8,522 nt of DNA, taken from an uncultured Bacillota bacterium. GTDB taxonomy: Bacteria > Bacillota_I > Bacilli_A > RF39 > UBA660. Each line of letters begins with the position of its first letter. Position 1 is the first letter of the stretch. A program made the translations under genes and the position numbers. The DNA lies in contig CAMENK010000025.1 in NCBI GenBank assembly GCA_945928335.1, positions 1-8,522 on the forward strand, given 5' to 3'. Under the pieces are notes generated by a model. The model saw nothing but the letters and a program-made list of their open reading frames with translations, was not told the DNA's origin and searched no databases. Shown here piece by piece: positions 4,489 through 8,522 of this stretch.

Positions 4489-6447
4489 ATGAGAAAATTA
4501 TATTTAGCTTGGAAAATTTTTACATTTGTAGTCATTAGTATTTTTATTGTGCTAATTGGATTTTATTTGTATGCTTATATAACTCCTAAAATAGATATTA
4601 GAAGCGCGAATAGGATTGTAATGTATGATAATAATGATAATGAGTTTTATTTAAGTACTTCAAATAATGCTTGGGTAAGTTTAGATAATATTAGTAAATA
4701 TGCAAAAGATGGAATTGTTGCAACCGAAGATAAAAATTTTTATTCTCATAGTGGTTTTGATTTTTTAAGAATCGCTAAAGCTCTTTATCATGATATTAAA
4801 ACAGGAAATTTGGATCAGGGTGCTTCTACAATTAGTCAACAATATATCAAGAATCTTTTCTTATCTTTTGATAAAACCTGGGAAAGAAAAATTGAAGAAG
4901 CTTATTTAACTTTTGAACTTGAGGTTCATTATTCTAAAGATGAAATTTTAGAAGGATATTTAAATACTATTAATTTTGGTTCTGGAAATTATGGTATTGA
5001 AGATGCTAGCATGTATTATTTTAATAAACATGCTAGTGATTTAAATTTAGCTGAGGCAAGCATTATTGTAGGAATTCCTAAGAATCCTACTTACTATAAT
5101 CCAATTTATTATTTTGAAAATGCTAAAAAAAGGCAAAAAATAGTATTGGAAAGTATGTATAATAATGGATATATTACTAAAGAAGAAATGACAGATGCAT
5201 ATAATGAGGCATTATTGTTTCATGGTGAAAAAGTAAATAATTATATTGTTAGTTCATTATATTATAAGGATGCAGTTATGGCTGAGTTAGAAAGTATTAG
5301 TGAAATTCCTAAGTCTCTTTTAGAAGTTGGTGGATTAAAGGTATATACTAATTTAGATATAAGTGCACAAAAAAAATTAGAGAATATTATTTCAGAAGAG
5401 ATGACTGGTACTGAAGAATTACAAGTTGGCGCTATGATAAGAAATCCTAAAACTGGCAATATAATAGCTTTAGTTGGTGGAAAGAATTATAATGAAAGTG
5501 AATTTAATAGAGTAACTCAAGCTAAGAGACAGGTTGGTTCAACTTTTAAACCTATTTTATATTATTCTGCTCTTGAAAATGGAATGACTCCTATTTCGAC
5601 TTTTATGAGTGAAAAAACAACTTTTTATATTGGAGAAAGTGAAACATATTCACCTAGTAATTATGCTGATAATTATGCTAATAAACATATTACAATGGCG
5701 GAAGCTATAGCCCTATCTGATAACATATATGCAGTTAAAACTCATTTATTTTTAGGTACTAAAAATTTGAAAAATATAGGTAAAAGAATGGGTATTGAAA
5801 CTAGTCTTCCAAATAATGTCTCTTTAAGTTTAGGAACAACTGAAATAAGTATGCTTGATTTTTCTAATGCGTTTTCAACTTTAGCAAATAATGGAATTAA
5901 AAATACACCCCAATTTATTAGAAAGGTAACTGATTTGGATGGTAATGTTATATATGAGAGTGATTATGAAGAAGAACAAGTATTAGATAAAAGATACACT
6001 TTTATTCTAAATGAAATGCTTAGTAATACATATAACTATGACTACATAGACTATACATCACCAACTATGTTAAGTGTTAGTGGACTTTTAACTAAAAAAT
6101 ATGCAGTTAAATCTGGTAGTACCTCAACAGATTATTGGGTTGTTGGATATAATCCAGATGCTTTAGTTATGGTTTGGAACGGATATGACGATAATAGAAG
6201 CGTTGATGACGTTTCTTCTAAAGTTACAAAAAGAATTTGGGCTCGTACTATAGAAGCTTATTTAGAAAATAAGGAGGAAAATTGGTATGAAATTCCTATT
6301 GGTGTGACTGGATGTTTTGTTAATCCTATAAGTGGAAGTGTGACTGATTTATCTACAAAAGATTTGCTTTATTTTATTAAAGGTACAGAACCTTCATATG
6401 AAAAGGAGGTTTTTGATAACTTATTTATAAAAGAAAATAACTCCTAA
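4489..6447 (+). CDS. Class A penicillin-binding protein (bifunctional glycosyltransferase/transpeptidase)
   Basis: A bifunctional peptidoglycan synthase that polymerises lipid II and crosslinks stem peptides outside the membrane. The 652 residues begin with a short cytoplasmic stretch and one membrane helix (about 10-31). The GT51 domain follows (about 65-245): catalytic Glu80 in VATEDKNFYSHSGFD, then QGASTISQQYIKNLFL (110-125), and the second acidic residue near 137 in RKIEEAYLTFELE. The transpeptidase domain (about 310-600) has the nucleophile Ser351 in STFK (351-354), the second motif SDN (410-412) and KSG (541-543) where KTG is more usual, followed by STSTDYWVVGYNPD. The C-terminus is short, with no disordered tail or extra domain. 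The ATG has no recognisable Shine-Dalgarno (AT-only leader), but a later start would lose the membrane anchor. It diverges from rpoE and converges on the noc-like gene, so it is transcribed alone. It resembles PBP1a/PonA, but paralogues make a specific symbol unsafe. Confidence 0.95.
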   Translation: MRKLYLAWKIFTFVVISIFIVLIGFYLYAYITPKIDIRSANRIVMYDNNDNEFYLSTSNNAWVSLDNISKYAKDGIVATEDKNFYSHSGFDFLRIAKALYHDIKTGNLDQGASTISQQYIKNLFLSFDKTWERKIEEAYLTFELEVHYSKDEILEGYLNTINFGSGNYGIEDASMYYFNKHASDLNLAEASIIVGIPKNPTYYNPIYYFENAKKRQKIVLESMYNNGYITKEEMTDAYNEALLFHGEKVNNYIVSSLYYKDAVMAELESISEIPKSLLEVGGLKVYTNLDISAQKKLENIISEEMTGTEELQVGAMIRNPKTGNIIALVGGKNYNESEFNRVTQAKRQVGSTFKPILYYSALENGMTPISTFMSEKTTFYIGESETYSPSNYADNYANKHITMAEAIALSDNIYAVKTHLFLGTKNLKNIGKRMGIETSLPNNVSLSLGTTEISMLDFSNAFSTLANNGIKNTPQFIRKVTDLDGNVIYESDYEEEQVLDKRYTFILNEMLSNTYNYDYIDYTSPTMLSVSGLLTKKYAVKSGSTSTDYWVVGYNPDALVMVWNGYDDNRSVDDVSSKVTKRIWARTIEAYLENKEENWYEIPIGVTGCFVNPISGSVTDLSTKDLLYFIKGTEPSYEKEVFDNLFIKENNS

Positions 6448-6465
6448 TAGGAGTTAATCTTTTTT
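6439..6465. terminator. Bidirectional terminator shared by the PBP gene and the noc-like gene
   Basis: AACTCCT (6439-6445), loop AAT, AGGAGTT (6449-6455) is a perfect 7-bp stem. On the plus strand it is followed by AATCTTTTTT; on the minus strand by ATTTTCTTTT. The hairpin contains the stop codons of both convergent genes: the PBP TAA at 6445-6447 and the noc-like TAA at 6454-6456, which begins in the last two bases of the right arm. It therefore probably ends both transcripts. Confidence 0.8.
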
Positions 6466-7683
6466 AATTTTAATTATAATTTGATACATATCTTCAAAAT
6501 CGAATTCTTCTGTTTCAACATCAAATCCTAAATCTTCTATTTTTCTTACTTCATTTCTTGCTGAGTTTATTGCACTGCTTAAGTTTTTTCCTTCTGGTTC
6601 TTGATTTATTTGTGGAACTGGATTATTTTCTATTTCTTGTTGTTGACGAAATTCTTCTATTAAACTGTTTGAAGATTGGGTTTCTGGTGTAAATGTAGGT
6701 TTTTCTAATTCTTTACTTGGTATGTCAAAATCTAAAGTTTCTGTTTCTATTTCTTCAAAAGGGTTAATTGACATCTTATTAGTACTTACTATATCTCCCA
6801 TGTCTAAATTCGCTTGCTGATCTTCTAAAGATGAATTTGCATTGTTAACAGGTTTTGTTGATTCAACTTGTGATTCAGTTCTTAGTAGCATATCAATATC
6901 TGTAGGTTTATGCTCTGGAATTATATCCTCAGCCTGCGTTCTTATTTTATTAGTGTCAACATCAAATGCAATAGTTTCCGGTTCATTAGAAATATTATCT
7001 GTCACTGGTGGAACATTGGTTGATTGTGATGTATTATTCATACTTATAGTAGTTTCTTCTTTAGGTACTTCTGGAACTTTTCCTATTAGTTTAGCTATTT
7101 CCTCATCTGTTTGTCTTACTGTTAACCTCTCATTTATTATTCTATTTAACATATTTATTTGCATATTTGCGTCTGTTAATAGTAATAAACTTCTAGCATG
7201 TCTTTCTGAAATTTGATTTTTTAAAAGAGCTTCTTTTACTTGAATAGTTAGAGATAAAAGTCTTAATTTGTTAGCTATTGTTGGTTGAGATACACCCATT
7301 CTTTTTGCTAACTCTTCTTGAGTAAGATATCCCATATCTAATATTTTTTTATATGATTGAGCTTCTTCTATAGCAGTTAAATTTTTTCTTTGTAAATTTT
7401 CTACTACTGCTACTTCGGCACTTTGTTTATCATCAATATTCATTATTATAGCTGGAACTGTTTGAAGTCCTGCTTTTACAGAAGCTTTATATCTTCTTTC
7501 ACCGGCTATAATTTCATATTTATCTCCTACACGTCTTAAAACTAATGGTTGGATTACACCATGTAATTTAATACTTTCAGATAAATCATTTAATTCTTTA
7601 TCATTAAATTCTAATCTAGGTTGAAATCTATTTGGTATGATTTCATCCACTCTAATATCATAAATTTCATTTTCTCTATTCAT
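6454..7683 (-). CDS. noc: ParB-family protein, Noc-like (nucleoid occlusion), with long disordered linker
   Basis: ParB/Noc proteins are CTP-dependent DNA-binding clamps; Spo0J segregates origins and Noc keeps the division septum off the nucleoid. Seen: IPNRFQPR (16-23), the CTP-binding GERRYKAS (61-68), ENLQRKNLTAIEEA (95-108) and a helix-turn-helix, TQEELAKRMGVSQPTIANKL (121-140). The QPTIANKLRLL recognition region and the C-terminal end EEFDFEDMYQIIIKIKK resemble Noc more than Spo0J, as does the position right after rsmG. Unlike B. subtilis Noc (about 283 residues), this protein has 409, the excess being a polar, acidic, probably disordered linker (about 203-365). It starts directly with MNRENEIYDIRVDE, lacking the N-terminal amphipathic membrane helix of Noc. 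The start is firm: ATG after AAGGGG at 8-nt spacing, with an in-frame TAA at 7696-7698. It has its own promoter. No soj/parA follows; the next gene is the convergent PBP. Assignment to Noc rather than ParB is likely but not certain. Confidence 0.8.
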   Translation of the reverse strand: MNRENEIYDIRVDEIIPNRFQPRLEFNDKELNDLSESIKLHGVIQPLVLRRVGDKYEIIAGERRYKASVKAGLQTVPAIIMNIDDKQSAEVAVVENLQRKNLTAIEEAQSYKKILDMGYLTQEELAKRMGVSQPTIANKLRLLSLTIQVKEALLKNQISERHARSLLLLTDANMQINMLNRIINERLTVRQTDEEIAKLIGKVPEVPKEETTISMNNTSQSTNVPPVTDNISNEPETIAFDVDTNKIRTQAEDIIPEHKPTDIDMLLRTESQVESTKPVNNANSSLEDQQANLDMGDIVSTNKMSINPFEEIETETLDFDIPSKELEKPTFTPETQSSNSLIEEFRQQQEIENNPVPQINQEPEGKNLSSAINSARNEVRKIEDLGFDVETEEFDFEDMYQIIIKIKKD

Positions 7684-7717
7684 ATTGACAGCCCCTTATC
7701 TTATATCTTCTTATTTT

Positions 7718-7746
7718 ATTCTATATTATTTTTCGACTTTTTTCAA
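7718..7746 (-). promoter_or_regulatory. Sigma-A type promoter of the noc-like gene
   Basis: On the minus strand -35 TTGAAA (7741-7746), a 17-nt spacer and -10 TAGAAT (7718-7723) lie in the gap after rsmG. Predicted initiation is near 7711, giving a leader of about 28 nt ending in AAGGGG eight bases before the ATG. I see no parS (TGTTTCACGTGAAACA) or Noc-binding (ATTTCCCGGGAAAT) site here or elsewhere in the window. Confidence 0.65.
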
Positions 7747-7764
7747 GTGCTTTTTATTATTTAT

Positions 7765-7800
7765 AAATAAAGAAAGAATACTAATTATTTCGTATTCTTT
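7765..7800 (-). terminator. Terminator of rsmG overlapping its last codons
   Basis: AAAGAATAC (5' arm, 7792-7800) and GTATTCTTT (3' arm, 7773-7781) form a perfect 9-bp stem around a 10-nt loop that holds the rsmG TAA (7785-7787). A CTTTATTT tail follows on the minus strand. The 5' arm encodes the last residues of RsmG. The stem is mostly A-U and the tail interrupted, so termination may be only partial. Confidence 0.55.
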
Positions 7801-8498
7801 GAATCTTTTATTATTTTGGAATATTCTCTAGGATAAATTTCGTTAGTTTTTTTTGTTTTTTCTATTACAATTATACTTCTTTTTGAATTTTCTTTTGGTA
7901 AATTATATTGATATACTTTTTTTACTTGACTTGATAATGATTTTAAAGTTTTTTCACTATCTTTTAATTCTAATTCATATTCACCTTTTAATGGAATAAA
8001 TAAACCATTAATTTTTAGTGCTGGTATTTCTAATTCAAGTAATATTTTTAATTGTGTTACAGCTCTTGAAGTAGCTAAATCAAATTTTTCTCTATTTTCC
8101 TTTGCAAAATCTTCTGCTCTTTTGTTTATTATTTCAACATTTTCTAAATTTAATTTTTCTTTTATCATTTGCATAAAATTACACTTTTTTGTATTACTTT
8201 CAACAAGGTAAAACTTCATATTTTTATTAAAGATAGCTAATGGTATTCCAGGAAATCCTGCTCCAGTTCCAATATCTAAAAGTGTTGATTTGTTTTTAAA
8301 CTCTTCTATTGACATTAAAAATATGGAATCATAAAAATGTTTTAAATATATATCATTATTATTCGTAATACTGGTTAAATTAAATTTTTTATTATATTCT
8401 TTTAATAATGAGGAAAATGTATCTAGATTATTCATTTGTTCTTCACTAACATTTATGTTAATTTTATTTAACTCTTGTATAAATTCTTCTTTATTCAT
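7785..8498 (-). CDS. rsmG: 16S rRNA (guanine-N7) methyltransferase RsmG (GidB)
   Basis: RsmG methylates N7 of G527 (E. coli numbering) in the 530 loop of 16S rRNA using SAM; loss gives low-level streptomycin resistance in several bacteria. At 237 residues it is normal length. Seen: NKKFNLTSI (36-44), YLKHFYDSI (51-59), SAM motif LDIGTGAGFPGIPLAIF (74-90), LVESNTKKCNFM (98-109), the acidic NKRAEDF (125-131), DLATSRAV (140-147) and a basic C-terminus with IYPREYSKIIK. The ATG at 8498 follows AAGGAA (8505-8510) eight bases upstream. In B. subtilis rsmG lies after mnmG and before noc near the replication origin, and the noc-like gene here keeps that pairing. The bases upstream (8499-8522) hold only its ribosome-binding site, so whether mnmG precedes it cannot be seen. 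Confidence 0.96.
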   Translation of the reverse strand: MNKEEFIQELNKININVSEEQMNNLDTFSSLLKEYNKKFNLTSITNNNDIYLKHFYDSIFLMSIEEFKNKSTLLDIGTGAGFPGIPLAIFNKNMKFYLVESNTKKCNFMQMIKEKLNLENVEIINKRAEDFAKENREKFDLATSRAVTQLKILLELEIPALKINGLFIPLKGEYELELKDSEKTLKSLSSQVKKVYQYNLPKENSKRSIIVIEKTKKTNEIYPREYSKIIKDSKNTK

Positions 8499-8522
8499 GT
8501 GGATATTCCTTCTTTAAATATA

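Noticed and set aside
5006..5036. 9-bp inverted repeat CTAGCATGT / ACATGCTAG in the PBP gene
   Set aside because: About three perfect 9-bp hairpins are expected by chance in a window of this composition. It follows from two Ala-Ser pairs with similar codons, and no T-tract follows.
5674..5697. Near-tandem 12-bp repeat (AATTATGCTGAT / AATTATGCTAAT) in the PBP gene
   Set aside because: It encodes NYADNYAN, a normal Asn-Tyr-rich stretch before the SxN motif in class A PBPs; two imperfect copies do not make a repeat element.
6700..6730. FtsZ-tail-like peptide (DFDIPSKEL...KPTF) in the Noc-like linker
   Set aside because: It recalls the DIPxFLR end of FtsZ only loosely: spacing and the key Phe-Leu-Arg do not match, and the motif is internal. 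Not supportable as a division-protein binding site.
8499..8507. Near-match to a DnaA box upstream of rsmG (TGTGGATAT)
   Set aside because: One mismatch, single copy, and it overlaps the rsmG leader. Nearness to an origin is expected from synteny, but nothing here supports an origin.

Overview
The window comes from the chromosome of a very AT-rich (roughly 25-30% GC by eye) spore-lineage Bacillota. It carries spoIIR, the Gram-positive RNA polymerase delta subunit (rpoE), a Noc-like ParB beside rsmG, and core genes in an order that resembles Bacillus subtilis. All visible Trp codons are TGG, no reading frame is interrupted by TGA, and every visible stop is TAA or TAG, so the standard bacterial code fits and a UGA=Trp Mollicutes code does not. 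An uncultivated gut-type member of the Bacilli close to the root of the Mollicutes is a reasonable guess, but that is inference.

Layout from right to left, following the minus strand. rsmG (16S rRNA m7G methyltransferase) ends in its own terminator. Next come a promoter and a noc/parB-family gene. That gene meets a plus-strand class A penicillin-binding protein tail to tail, 6 nt apart, across a shared bidirectional terminator. To the left of the PBP, divergently, a consensus-like promoter drives rpoE (delta), prfA (release factor 1) and prmC (RF1/RF2 glutamine methyltransferase); prmC overlaps prfA by 11 nt. A terminator-like hairpin follows, and the start of spoIIR lies inside it. mntP (Mn efflux) is next, and then murA (first committed step of peptidoglycan synthesis) from its own promoter; murA runs off the left edge. 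No gap exceeds 150 bases.

The genes form a housekeeping and sporulation neighbourhood: translation termination (PrfA is the substrate of PrmC), cell-wall synthesis (MurA makes precursor, the PBP polymerises and crosslinks it), chromosome/division control (Noc-like protein), transcription (delta), and the forespore-to-mother-cell signal SpoIIR. The order rpoE, prfA, prmC, spoIIR, mntP, murA is collinear with a much longer stretch of the B. subtilis chromosome, as if the intervening genes had been lost.

I see no mobile element, CRISPR array, tRNA, rRNA or clear novel multigene system. The most unusual signals are structural: two abutting perfect hairpins inside prmC, one followed by a T7 tract on the antisense strand and encoded with the gene's only CCG and GGG codons; the spoIIR start buried in a terminator-like stem; and a Noc-like protein with no N-terminal membrane helix and a long disordered linker.
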